Below are positions 1 through 10,839 of a DNA stretch of 64,000 bases, piece after piece (positions within the stretch are counted from its first letter, which is position 1; every line of letters begins with the position of its first letter). The stretch spans positions 248,001 through 312,000 of the forward strand of contig WNYE01000001.1 in NCBI GenBank assembly GCA_021396245.1, given 5' to 3'. This DNA comes from Sporothrix humicola. Its lineage: Eukaryota > Ascomycota > Sordariomycetes > Ophiostomatales > Ophiostomataceae. A model generated the notes under the pieces. That model searched no databases. It was not told the DNA's origin and was given only the letters and a program-made list of their open reading frames with translations. A program made the position numbers and the translations under genes.

Positions 1-3000
1 TCGACGAGCTGCGCCAGGTGCCCGAGCGGCTGGAGGCGCGCATTTCTGAGAAGCAGTTCCTGACGGCCGTCGAGGTTCTGCAAAATGCCCTCCGCAAACT
101 GCGCAAGCCAGAGCTCGACGGCATTGGCGCGCTCTCCGACCTGCGCAGCTACCTCGCGAACCAGGAAACGGCGCTCATGGACATTCTAGTGGAAGAGCTG
201 CACGAGCATCTCTACCTCAAGTCGCCCTACTGCCAAGAGCGCTGGCAGACGCTGGCCAAGCACCAGGGCGCCGGCAGTGGCCCTTCTGTCAGTGGCAGCG
301 GCGGCAGCAGCGGCACGCCCAGCGTAACCATGGTCGGCTCGGCCAGGGGCGTCACCGCCTCCGCCTCGGACACGCCCGCCAACTTTGTGCCGTTTTTCGC
401 GCTGCTGGACGGCATGGACGTCGAGCACGCCGTGCAGGAAGACCCGGCGCGCAACCCCGAGGGCGACACGTTCTACTACATTACGCTGGTCGTCGAGTCG
501 CTCAACAAGCTCGGGCGGCTCGAGGCGGCCGTCGACCAGCTCAAGCAGCGGCTCCCGGTCGAACTCTTCTCCGTGGTGCACGAGACGGTCAACGAGATCG
601 ACCAGAAGCATCCGAGCTCGCTACGCGGCGGCAGCAGCACGGCCGGTTCGTACCTGGCACGCGGTGGCGGCGGCAGTGGCGGTGCTGCTGCTGGAGGCAC
701 CGACGGAAACAGTGCGGGCGGCAACAGCGGGACTACCGGAGGCTCCTCATCTGCTTCCGCTTCAGGAGCTGCTGCTGCGGCCAGCGCGGGCCTCCACATC
801 TACGGTAGCCGCGAGACACAAATGCGCGCCGACGTCATCTACGATCTGCTCTGGACGCTTTACGGCAAGTTCGAGGCCATTGCGGAGGGCCACCGCATCT
901 TCCACGAGTACATCAAGGCGCTCATCCGCCGCGAGGGTGCGGGCAACAACAGCGCGCTGCTCGGCAGCTTCAAGGAGCTGTGGAATTTATATCAGAACGA
1001 GATCCGCTCGCTGCTGCACAACTACGTGACGACCGACGCCGATCTCTACCGCAGCGGTGGCCACGGCGACGGCAACCGCGGCAGCATACTGCTGAACGGC
1101 GGCGGACTCGGCCGCAACGGCTCTCTGGGTCCTGGCGGCAACCGTGAAAACATTTTCAAGTTCAACGAGGCCGACGCCAAGTCGCTCGAGATGGCGACCG
1201 AGTATGAAGCCCTGGACGGCATTATTCGCGCGGCTGTGCCCGGCCTGACAAGCAACAATGGCGCCGGCGGCGCCGGTTCTGGCGGCAATGCCAACAGCAA
1301 TCGTGGAACCAGTGGGCGCAAAGGCGACAAAAAGGGTGGCCGCAAGAGCTACGGCGGCGCCAGCGGCCTGGATGCGCTGTCGCAAGCTGGCGGTGCTGGC
1401 GGCGTTGGCGATTTCCACAAGTCGCTCGTCGAGCCCAGCGTGTTCAACATGAGCCTGCTGCTGCCACCAACTCTGGTGTTCCTGCAGCGTCTACGCGGCA
1501 TCGTGCCGCCCGGCTCCGACCTAGCTGCAAGCACGCTGACGTCCTTCCTCGATAACTTTTTGGTCAACGTCTTCCAGCCGCAGCTCGACGAGACGCTCGG
1601 CAAGCTGTGCGACGCCGTCTTTGGCGAGGCCGACGCCTTCCAGATCGACCCGCAGTGGAGCCAGGTGGCCCGACGGCCCGTGTTCAAGGGCACGACGGCC
1701 TTCTTCTCGGTGGTGACGGCCTTCTGCCGCATGCTCGGCACCATCCCGCACGACCAGGCGCTGAGCGCGCTGATTATCACGCAAATGATGCGCTACTATG
1801 ACCGGTGCTTCAGCTGGTACAAGGCGCTCGTCACCAAGACACAGGTCGACAGCAATGGCGACGGCAGCAACAGCAACACGCCGACGACAGCCGGTGCCTC
1901 TGGCACAGACGACACACAGAGACTGCGCGTGTCGGCTGTGCTGGCCCTCGAAGGCGGCGACGTCGCCAATACGGTGCGCGCCCTGTGGACAGTCGACGAA
2001 GAGCTGGCCGACGCCGCCGAAGCGGGTGCCTCGTCGACAGCGACCACTTCGGCCGTCGACGACCAGGTCGTCCTCATGCACAAGAAGACAGCGCTCCTGC
2101 AGCGCGAGGTCGAGCAGCTGCTGGCCCGCTACAGCGGCAAGAGCCAGCGGCTGGGCATGAGCGACGTGATCTCGGACCGCGACGCTATTACTTCGCTTTG
2201 TTTGCTGTACACAAGCATGAAGTGGCTGGCCATCAAGATTGGCGGTCTGCGGCACATTACCCGGCCCGACGGCGAGTCTGCTTCGTCGGGCGGCAAGGGC
2301 TCCGGCGCTGGCGGCTCTGGGAGTGGCTCCTCGTCGGCACTCTCCAAGCCCGACAAGCGGCGCTGGACGCTGCTCAACACCGAGTCGGGCAAAGCGCTGG
2401 CCGATGCCGGTCCCGTCTACCTGCCCATGACGCAGGAGTCTGTCCAGTATGTCCTCCCACACTCTCTCGTACTATCACTTGAATCCCATAACAGTAATAC
2501 TAACGTTTTCAGATCCTTCGACAGCATTGTATCGTCGTACGAGGAGCTCGCGGCCACGTCGCTGCTCACCCTGCACCTCGAGGTCCGCTGCCGCATCGCC
2601 TATGCTCTCGGCGTCGCCCTCTCGCCCGAAGCCACTGCGCCTTATTTGCTAGATCAGGACGTCAACGAGCCCGACCCCCAGATCCTGTCGCTCAACGGCG
2701 AGCTCATTGCCTACGACGAGACGGTCGTGCGCTGCCTCGTGCGCGACCGCGAGGTCGACTTTGTCCGCCAGGGCCTGGGCCGCCTCGTCAACGCTTATCT
2801 CGTTGGCAACGCCAAGATGGTCACGCCCATGAACAGCCGCGGCTGCGGCCGCATGCAGCTCAACATTCTGGTCCTCCAGCAAAACTTGAAAAATATCGAG
2901 GACGGCGTCGACCTGGCGCGCGCCGCCAACTACTATGCCCTGTTCGACAAGGGCCCCGACGCCATTGTCAACAAGGCCAAGGAGTGCAAGGAGCGCATGG

Positions 3001-3206
3001 AGACCGAGGCCGCCAGCGCCGACCAGAGCGCCGACGGCGAGGCCGCCAACAGCAACGACACGTTTACGTACGACGAGCTCAAGGAGCTGATTGAGCTGTA
3101 CTACTCGGAGCAGCTGGCGAACCCGGAGCGCGGCATCGAGAACGCGGCGCGCCGGCAGATGGGCGAGAAGCTCATGGAGCTGGGCGAGCACCTCTGGCAG
3201 ATGTGA
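1..3206 (+). CDS. SEC8: Exocyst complex subunit Sec8 (EXOC4), 5'-truncated by window edge
   Basis: The reading frame is open from base 3 (no start inside the window) and ends at TGA 3204-3206. Removing one intron (2447-2512) leaves 1045 visible residues. The first ~90 residues carry the Sec8 N-terminal exocyst signature (basic and Leu-rich helices, then EELHEHLYLKSPYC). The C-terminal half is the helical-rod region that follows SFDSIVSSYEELAATSLL. Sec8 is a subunit of the octameric exocyst, which tethers secretory vesicles to the plasma membrane at growing hyphal tips and septa. Gly/Ser/Asn-rich inserts interrupt the protein near residues 95-110, 210-265, 350-375, 410-475, 625-650 and 770-790. 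They look disordered and are typical of filamentous ascomycete orthologues rather than a sign of damage. Only the N-terminal tip is missing. The family call is secure; the exact start cannot be given. Confidence 0.93.
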   Translation, partial: DELRQVPERLEARISEKQFLTAVEVLQNALRKLRKPELDGIGALSDLRSYLANQETALMDILVEELHEHLYLKSPYCQERWQTLAKHQGAGSGPSVSGSGGSSGTPSVTMVGSARGVTASASDTPANFVPFFALLDGMDVEHAVQEDPARNPEGDTFYYITLVVESLNKLGRLEAAVDQLKQRLPVELFSVVHETVNEIDQKHPSSLRGGSSTAGSYLARGGGGSGGAAAGGTDGNSAGGNSGTTGGSSSASASGAAAAASAGLHIYGSRETQMRADVIYDLLWTLYGKFEAIAEGHRIFHEYIKALIRREGAGNNSALLGSFKELWNLYQNEIRSLLHNYVTTDADLYRSGGHGDGNRGSILLNGGGLGRNGSLGPGGNRENIFKFNEADAKSLEMATEYEALDGIIRAAVPGLTSNNGAGGAGSGGNANSNRGTSGRKGDKKGGRKSYGGASGLDALSQAGGAGGVGDFHKSLVEPSVFNMSLLLPPTLVFLQRLRGIVPPGSDLAASTLTSFLDNFLVNVFQPQLDETLGKLCDAVFGEADAFQIDPQWSQVARRPVFKGTTAFFSVVTAFCRMLGTIPHDQALSALIITQMMRYYDRCFSWYKALVTKTQVDSNGDGSNSNTPTTAGASGTDDTQRLRVSAVLALEGGDVANTVRALWTVDEELADAAEAGASSTATTSAVDDQVVLMHKKTALLQREVEQLLARYSGKSQRLGMSDVISDRDAITSLCLLYTSMKWLAIKIGGLRHITRPDGESASSGGKGSGAGGSGSGSSSALSKPDKRRWTLLNTESGKALADAGPVYLPMTQESVQYVLPHSLVLSLESHNSNTNVFRSFDSIVSSYEELAATSLLTLHLEVRCRIAYALGVALSPEATAPYLLDQDVNEPDPQILSLNGELIAYDETVVRCLVRDREVDFVRQGLGRLVNAYLVGNAKMVTPMNSRGCGRMQLNILVLQQNLKNIEDGVDLARAANYYALFDKGPDAIVNKAKECKERMETEAASADQSADGEAANSNDTFTYDELKELIELYYSEQLANPERGIENAARRQMGEKLMELGEHLWQM
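2447..2512 (+). other. Intron in SEC8, 66 bp, multiple of three and stop-free
   Basis: The donor is GTATGT at 2447, the branch-like CTAAC lies at 2500-2504, and the acceptor is TTTTCAG ending at 2512. Splicing joins CA|A (Gln) and restores ESVQ-SFDSIVSS, which fits Sec8 family sequence better than the 22 intron-encoded residues. The intron is 3n long with no in-frame stop, so a plain ORF search reads straight through it. Confidence 0.85.
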
Positions 3207-6200
3207 GAAAACCGGTGATACGACAGCATTTTGTTGATGTCGACGTCGATAATGGGAATGGGTATATAGGCGAATTATGATTTTATTTTATTTTATTTTA
3301 TTAGTTCACAACTGAGGACAAACTTTTGAGTAACGTACCTTTTGCCAGTGTGACACAGGTTGAATAAAGCTTCCCGTGATAGGATCTCAGCGAGCCTCAA
3401 ATCGACGGATCTGGCCAATCTAACCAACCCACACCGAGATCTGGTGTATTTGTTGACGAACCGGCCCCTAGTTCTCTGGTTCTCCCCTGCGCACAGACCC
3501 GACGCCAATGGACCGCCGTTTTCTTCGTTTCCATCCTACTGTTCCTTTTGTTATCTTTTGCTCCTTTTCATTCCCATTTGTTCCCATTTGTTCCACTTCG
3601 AGTCCCTTCTCCTTTCCTTTATTCATCCTCTTGTTAGCAACACGGAGCATTAAGGCCTGCGGCAGTGCCCGTTCTGTTTCCTCTTTGATGGAGACCTGCA
3701 ACAGTCGAATTAAAGTCGCCATCCACCAGTCCTTGAAATATGCACAGTAATACACCATGAAAGCAGTCAGATGCAATCATGCAGACATACAGACATGCAG
3801 GCTGTGGGTCAGGTTTAATTGCAGCCGCAAAATAGGGAGACGTGCATCGCTTGCAGGAGACGTGCCCCCGGTTTTTGAACATTTTTGGCAGTTTTATGTG
3901 TATTTTGTGGGAAAGGGTGGACAGAGTGGAGTATTTGCAGATGGAATCCCGGCCTGGGCAAAGGCTTCGCGTTTTGGTGATCGCTGAAGAACTTCCTCCA
4001 TTTTTGACGACAGCTGTCAATGTCGACACTTGTCTTGACTCGTCTATATTGTCTTGTCTGTCAAGCCTCTTTCTCAGACTCGGATCTCGGATCTCGCCTG
4101 GCTCGTGCCTGTTGTCCTCTTTTCATTGTTTTTTTTTTCGGTCGTGTTTTTGTTTCGCTGTCACGTTGTCTTGGCACAATGGTCGAGGCTCGCCCTTTTT
4201 CTCATTCCATATCACCCAAAGAAACAAATCAAGACAGTCCAGACACCCAAGACGAACAAGGGTCGCACGCCAAATGAAAAAGGTAAAGAATAAAAATAGG
4301 GGACCACCCCTGATAAGCAGATCAGGGACGTCGACTGAGTAAGGATGGTGGAAGAATGAAAGATCTCAAAAGGACAACGCCTATCACTTGACAGGTGCCT
4401 ATCCCCCTCCCATGGATTGAGTACACTGTAATACTGCTCAGCTGGGTTGTCTTCTCGCTTCTTCTGTATCTTGGAGAAGATGTGGATCGAATCGAGGTGG
4501 CGCGTTCTAGCCCACAAGCCAACTCTCTCAAAAGTACGCTGCCCCCCGTATCTTGTCCTCGATCTTGACAGACTCGGCAGAGAATTAAGGACCAGGAGGA
4601 GAGACACTGCACAAATGGAGATACAAAGAATTAAAGGGGGACAAAGAGTGCATAAAACAGCAAAATGGCAAAAAAAAAGTGCCGGTGCTGTCCAGGGGTA
4701 GCGTCGATGGTCTGCTTTGTTAGTGCGGCGTGGTGCGGTGTGGTGGAGACTTTCACAGGTGAAGATCGAGCAAAGAAGAAAGAAGACAAAAAAGATATGT
4801 GGGTGCTGGTGGGACACCGGCAGGCGAACTGGCAAACTGGAGAACCGCTGAACAAGCGAGCAATTGAGGCAATTCGGATGCCGTGTCCAGGAGGCAAAGG
4901 CCGTTGACGATGGGATTTGGGGAAATCGTGAGCGGGAAAGAGTCCGAAAAGGGGGCAAAGGGGCAACAGTCAAAAAGGGGAGGAGGTTGTGGGGGTCTTT
5001 CTCGGTGTGAGCCGCCACAGTGTCTCTCTTTCCTTTTTCTGAATGCTGTGCCTGCATGCGGAGCATTACGTCGTACTCTAATACATTCTTTCCTTTTCGA
5101 GCTGTTGAGAACTGCTGTTGAAAACGGTTCCTGCCACTTATCTGCTCTTTCCAGTTTACTCGAGAAACTTCAATTGGACGACAGACGACGGGCCCGCAAA
5201 CCGTTTAGACTTTAGAGGAAAGTGCATTCGCGGGACTGCCAAAACAAGATTTGCCAACCAAGGACTCTCAGAAGGGAAAGAGCGAAGCATCCCCTCTCCT
5301 CGTTACAACATATGACATATTCGTGCATACAAGAGCACACTCACCGTATCTTATTAACCGTGTCTGCATATAAATATCAACCCAAATATGCTATTACCTC
5401 TGGCACGGACTATTACATAGCAGAGTGGTGACGTTCGTCTGCCCTCCTTTTCCTCCCCGATCTCTTGCCGTGTTGCAACGCCATGTTAATTAAAAAATTA
5501 AACGGGACGTTCCAGAAGCCTGCTGCTGGGAAAGAGCAGGCCCTTCCGTGCAACGTGGGCCGCAGCTTCCCAGACGAGCACAACTTGGCTCGCGTATGTT
5601 CCGTGCCCAGGCGGCAGGTGCGTGCCTTCTACGACGTATCCTGCTATTATTGCTATTACTGCGTAGGTCATATCATCACCAAAATCGCCAGATAGCGTGT
5701 CATCGCATTTTCGCTGTGAGAGTGCATATCACCATATCAAGCCTCTCTGTAGTCTGCTCACACTGCAATCTCGAACTGTTCCAGATCCTCCAGTGCAGCC
5801 ACCTTGCATATCTCCATATCTCCATATCCCTCGTCAACGCTGAATTTCGAGCCCGCCCATTCCGGTCCACAAGGCCAGCCCGTCCCTTGCGTCACTTTTT
5901 TGGCCTTTTTGACCTTCTTGACTTTCTGTCAATTAGACCCTTGGCTTCCTGTCCCTGTCACCAAGAGAAAAGCTTCATACCCGGCCACGTCCGCTTGATC
6001 GCTGCTTGCGAGTCTTGTTTGTCTTGGCTGCCTCTGTCTCTCTTTTTACTGGTGTTGACAAAGTAAGTGCGAGTGTTGACTTTGCGTGGCTTCCTCATTG
6101 GCGGCTGTTCGCTGGCCCCTCTCTCACCCACTGAACGCGCGGCTGCTTGCAGTTAGCACCTGCGAAACTGGGCCCAAGTCAGTCCTTTTTGCCCCAGAAA

Positions 6201-7608
6201 CTGCAATACAACTCAATATCTGACGACAGAGCCCACGAACGGCAACAGTGCATTTAGCACACCAAAATCAGGAAGGAGCGACACGGCTGCCTCATCTGCA
6301 CCTGCATCCTACACCCACAGTCTGTTGACTGCCAAGAGCTCGACAGCCACTAAAATCGCCGCTACTCTCAGAAAAACAGGAACTGTGCAAGGATACACAC
6401 AGCACAAGTGGCCCAGAACAAAAGAGCAGCGCAGCAAAAAGGAACAAAAGATTTCAAGGAGGAAGCGACAACCCTCCACTACAGGCGCTCCATGCTCCAC
6501 GCCCCCAGTCGCCAGTTCCCAGTCCCAAGTCTCCAGTCGTCAAAGTCGCGCCTTCCCTCGCCGCCCCACGAAAGGGGGTTTTATTAGAATTGCGGCCCTC
6601 TCCTACCCTTTTCAGGCCTCTGTTCCTGCTGTACCTGGCCTGGCTCATTGGGTTCTTTCTTTGGGTAATTGGGTCATTGGGTCATTGGGGGTTGGGTCTC
6701 GTCTCTCGTCTCTTTCCCTATTCGAATTTTTAATTCGCGACTCCTATTTTCCACTCCTTCCCCCCTTTGCCCTGTTCGGTCCTTCTCTTTCTTGTTCTGG
6801 CCTCTTTGTTACCTCTTTCCCTTTTTTGTGTGCTTCACCTCTTTCTTCACGAAGCTCTCCTTCTCCAACTTTGTTCTCTCTCTCTCCTCTTTCGCTTCTT
6901 CCGCTTTTCTTTTTCTTTTTCTCTTTTGTTCACCTTCTTTTCCATCCTCCGTGCTGTGCTTTCGACAACCCTCCCCCCACCGCGGTCTTCATTCCCACCC
7001 AGACTGCCCGCGCGCCGCGTCAGATCACTCGCTCATCCAGTAGCCGCGACGATTCGCCAGCACTTTTTGCGGCCCCGTTTCGACGCGCTTTCCTTCTTTT
7101 CAAAGCCCACGAAACTCCAAATTCTGGACGACACTCGCTTTGCCAGAAGCTCTTTTCTATTTACGACGTCTCTCCGTCTCTCTCGTTCATAACGTGCCAC
7201 AATTCGATCTTCATTCACATTGAAACGGCCTTGCTTTCCCGCCCTTCCTCCGCGAACCATCCGCAGCAATTCGAGCAAACCAACAAGAAACAAGAAGCGG
7301 CAAACGACATCATCCGCGCCCGTTGTGCCGCAATTCCTTCTTTTTGTCCCCTCCTCTCGTGCCAATTCAATTCCGCCCCTTTTCTCGTTATCATCTTGGC
7401 AAGCTTTTTCCTACCGTGCAACCTCGTCGACGGCTTTCAAAGAGCCTCATATTCGGAATTGCCTTTCGGCCAAGCAACTTCACCGACAAGAAACGCGTTC
7501 TGAACCGCATCGCATCCCAGACGACCCGAGCTTTCCTTTCCTTTCTTTCCTTTCCGTTTCCCCGTCAGTCCGTTGGCTATCTCAGCCAGCAGCACACAGT
7601 TGCCCGCC
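3207..7608. other. 4.4 kb SEC8-KNR4 spacer, no supported gene
   Basis: The interval holds the SEC8 3' flank, a (TTTTA)4 run at 3281-3300 and AT-rich patches. From about 6650 a strongly C/T-rich plus strand runs up to the KNR4 start, as in many fungal promoters and leaders. Open frames here (for example 284 aa at 4212-5066 minus and 392 aa at 6325-7503 plus) show no domain, no codon bias like the real genes, and arise where one strand is poor in A or T. A donor-like GTAAGT at 6064 with AG at 6153 could be a leader intron but cannot be established from sequence alone. Confidence 0.6.
3281..3303. repeat. (TTTTA)n microsatellite in SEC8 3' flank
   Basis: Four perfect TTTTA units at 3281-3300 are followed by a partial unit. 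The run lies about 75 bp after the SEC8 stop, where AT-rich 3'-end processing signals are expected, so it may contribute to 3'-end formation. That role is an inference. Confidence 0.8.
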
Positions 7609-9594
7609 ATGTTTACGTGAGTACCGCCTCGAGCATCCGCAGATAACCGAAACTCCGAGTCGGATCTCACGAAAGGGATATGAAGCCGGAATAAGGGTCT
7701 TAAGGGTCCAGGGACAACAAAGGGCCAGCACAAAGCTATCACCAAAAGCTCAGAACAGAAACTGACAATCGCTCTACTACAGATCCGCATTCAAGTCCTT
7801 CTGGCATACAATGACCAGCAATGACAGACGTATGTTCGCCCCTTTTTACAAGCATTGTATAAATTTCATGGAATCACACACTAACTCGAGCGTCTCCCTC
7901 CCTCCCCAGATTCTTCTTTCAACTCTCCCTACCGCACCGGCCAGCATGTGCCACTCAACCCAGAAAACGGCCAGATGAGCGGCCTGGCCACCGTGGCCAC
8001 CGCCTCCGAGTCGCGCCATGACGTCTCCTCCCCATACTCCGACTACTCCCAAAACCCCCTGGACCGCGTCATGAGCCCAACATCCCGCAACGGCGGCGCC
8101 AGCCCCCGCATCCCCCAGAACAACCAGGCACCCTACTCACCTGGTGCCCGGTCCGAGAGCGCCCGGCGCCAGAGCCAGATGGGCGACGGTTTCGAGATGC
8201 AGAGCCCCACGGGCGAAATCCCCATGCAGTCGTTCCAGGACGGCCTGCCGCCAGCACCCCCAGTGTCCAACTCGTGGCGTCGGATAGACAAGTGGTGCGA
8301 GGAGAACTACCCGGAGCTCTACGACAACCTGTGCGAGGGCTGCACAACCAACGACCTGAACGAGCTGGAGCACATCCTCGACTGCTCCCTGCCCAACGAT
8401 GTCCGCGAGTCGCTGCAGGCCCACGACGGCCAGGAGCGCGGCGGCAACCCGACCGGTATTATTTTCGGCTGCATGCTGCTCGACTGTGAAGAGATTGTCC
8501 AGGAGCGCGACCAGTGGCGCAGAGTGAACTCGGAGTACCTGTCGGCCGCGGCAGCCGCAGCTGCAGCGGCGGCGGCTGCTCGCCCTCCCCCATTAAAATC
8601 AGTCGACAGCTTTGGCGACGGTGTGCCCAGCGCCAGCGGTAGTGCCCGGAGCAGCGTCGATCACGGCGAGGCATCTTCGTCAAGGTCTGCACCCTCGGTT
8701 GCCAGCAACGGCACCAGCTCGACATGGAGACAGGATTTGCTGGCCCGCCAGCAGAGCGTGCCCCCAGGCGCCATCCAGAAGGCGTACGCGCACCCGGCCT
8801 GGATCCCCCTTGTCCGTGACTGGGGAGGAAACAACCTGGCCATCGATCTTGCGCCCGGTCCTCGGGGTCAGTGGGGTCAGGTCATTATGTTTGGCCGTGA
8901 CTACGACACCAAGTACGTGGTCGCGCGGTCGTGGGCCGCGTTTGTGGCTCTGGTGGCCGACGATCTGAGCAGCGGCAAGTGGTTCATCGACGAGGACACC
9001 AACGAGCTCAAGCTGCGCGAGTTCAAGAGCGCGCGCGTCGAGCCCCCTTACCTTGACATTCTGCGCTGGCGGATGGACCAAAAGTACAACCGCCGCGTCA
9101 ACAAGCGGAGAACGGGTATCCCTCCTGGCGGCGGCCCTGGCGGTGCCGCTTCGCCCACCAACCCTGGCTCGCCCTACGCCAGCCCCACGGACGCGCACCC
9201 CGTTTCGGACCGCGGCCGGCCGCTGCAGCGGCTAAGCGTCAACTCCCCGCTGGCTAGCCCGAGCCGGCCATCCGGCTACACGAACAGTAAGCTGAGCCCA
9301 TTAGCGCGGGTGACGGAGGAGACGTCGCTCCCAGAACTCAACATGGTGCTGCCGACAAACGAGGAGTCTGAGACGCTTGTCGAGGTGACCACACCACGAG
9401 CCAATGCCACGCCTGCAGCGGTGACGACAAAGCCGACACTCTCTGTGACGACAACCACAACCGACGCTACCACCGACGCCGCCGAGCCCGAAAACGACGA
9501 GAACGCACCAGTGGCCAAGCCGAACAAGGGCAAGGCCAAGCAGGCGACGGTCGAGTCGGAGGCCGAGGATGCAATGAAGACGATTGAGATTTAG
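7609..9594 (+). CDS. KNR4: Cell wall assembly regulator Smi1/Knr4 (SUKH-1 superfamily)
   Basis: Three exons, 7609-7616, 7783-7829 and 7910-9594, give a 579-residue protein beginning MFTSAFKSFWHTMTSNDRHS. The start was chosen because both upstream introns have good consensus sites and keep one frame into the large exon. Residues ~139-402 form the Smi1/Knr4 core: SWRRIDKWCEENYPELYDNL, then HPAWIPLVRDWGGNNLAIDLA, then WGQVIMFGRDYDTKYVV. In yeast this protein coordinates beta-glucan and chitin synthesis and links to the Slt2 cell-integrity MAP kinase and calcineurin. A run of 12 alanines (8545-8580, mixed codons) and a Ser-rich linker split the core. The C-terminal ~150 residues are Pro/Ser/Thr-rich and probably disordered, ending in an acidic-basic tail. 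The family assignment is strong. Confidence 0.93.
7617..7782 (+). other. KNR4 intron 1 (166 bp) after an 8-nt coding exon
   Basis: The donor GTGAGT begins directly after ATGTTTAC and the acceptor CTACTACAG ends at 7782. The codon AC|A (Thr) is split. This is the longest intron supported in the window. It leaves only eight coding bases in exon 1, so automatic annotation would easily miss the true start. Confidence 0.8.
7830..7909 (+). other. KNR4 intron 2 (80 bp)
   Basis: The donor is GTATGT at 7830, the branch-like ACTAAC lies near 7880, and the acceptor is CTCCCCAG ending at 7909. The split codon C|AT gives His, joining SNDR-HSSFNS in frame with the long exon. Confidence 0.85.
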
Positions 9595-10839
9595 TTTAAG
9601 TCGAGGTCGTCCACAACACTTTCCTTTTAACTCTCTCTGATCTCTCTATACCCATACAACGGAGCGACAGTACAGACGCGATACCACCAACTTTAACTTT
9701 GGATAGGAGTTTTTATCTTTTCTCTTTTATTACGGCATCGGGCTATGTTATTTACAGCAAAAGAACAAAAAGAGGTCTTCTTTTTCTGGCGGCATTGTCA
9801 TTTCCTGTCCCTTTATCGTCTCTCCCATTTTCCAACTCCATTCCCTTTTTTCTTGGGTCGTCCCTCCGATCCGACCAACTCTGATTTCGACATGTTTCGA
9901 CCACCTACCACAGCAACAAGGATTCTAAGGACTGGTGGACTGTTCTCTGAGCGATGAATCTTTGCATTCTGCATTTGTTTCCTTCGTCTTTAATGAAATA
10001 CACACGCATAGATGGAAGCGGTGATGAATGGCAAGCGAAAGATGGAAATAGCAGGATCTGATCGGAGCCGAGGAAGGAGGATGCATCATGGAGGGAAAGG
10101 CGAAAACCAGGAGTGGGTTTTCTTAATCTGGTACACACATCATGTTTTGTTTTTGTTGTCTTTTCTCTTTTTACATTTTCATTTTCATACATCTGCTTTT
10201 TTATTGTGGCAGATGCTCATACTTCCATAATGGTATTCTCACATTTTCAACCTGTCTTCAGCCTGTTTATGTTTTGATTATTGTGCCGTGTGTGATAACG
10301 GGTTCTGTGAAATAAAGACACTAAGGAAGATGAAATCGATGTCAATATCTCTTTTCTTTTGAATAAATCGTAAAAGTAAATGTTTAATGAGTTTCGGATG
10401 TGAAATATAGTCACGTGACAATCCTTACCAGCCACTCATGTTGTGGCTTTGACAGCAGCCAAAACAGTGGGTCCAGGCAGTCGCAAACAAGGCCCCGCCC
10501 GTCTGGTGCATGCAGCAGCAGGCGCTTTCCGCTTTTGCCCCAGAGCTTCCGTCATGGCTGTCAGCCTCCCCGATTCTACGAAGTACGAAGTAAGGCATCA
10601 CAATTAACCTCGCTCACCATCACCACGACATCAATCACAACCGCACCACGACCCAGCACGACCCATCTGCGACACGTTTGATACGGCGCATCCAATTCAT
10701 CGTCTTCTCCATCCAACAAGCTTATTCCTTCCACGACTTCCGAGCTGCCGAGCAATAACCTGACGTCCTCGATTCGTCGATCTTTGATCAATCGCATCAC
10801 CGCCCACTTTCTCTCTCCCTCCCACACACAACCTCCAAC
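9595..10839. other. KNR4-VPS68 spacer: 3' flank and VPS68 promoter
   Basis: No gene was seen. The left part is T-rich KNR4 3' flank. From about 10600 to the VPS68 ATG the plus strand is C/A/T-rich and purine-poor, as expected for a fungal transcription start and leader. A perfect palindrome containing an E-box lies at 10410-10419. Confidence 0.6.
10410..10419. promoter_or_regulatory. GTCACGTGAC palindrome (E-box), candidate bHLH site upstream of VPS68
   Basis: A perfect 10-bp palindrome with a CACGTG core lies 421 bp upstream of the VPS68 ATG. CACGTG is the recognition core of fungal bHLH factors such as Cbf1/Pho4 types. Position and symmetry make it a plausible operator. Regulation of VPS68 by it is inference only. 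Confidence 0.4.

Noticed and set aside
1521..2462. 313-aa minus-strand frame opposite SEC8
   Set aside because: Shadow of the GC3-rich SEC8 coding strand, with no motif.
4212..5066. 284-aa minus-strand frame between SEC8 and KNR4
   Set aside because: The plus strand here is purine-rich, which removes minus-strand stops. No domain is visible.
6325..7503. 392-aa plus-strand frame upstream of KNR4
   Set aside because: It lies in A-poor C/T-rich DNA typical of a promoter and leader. The translation is Ser/Phe/Pro/Leu repetition without domains.
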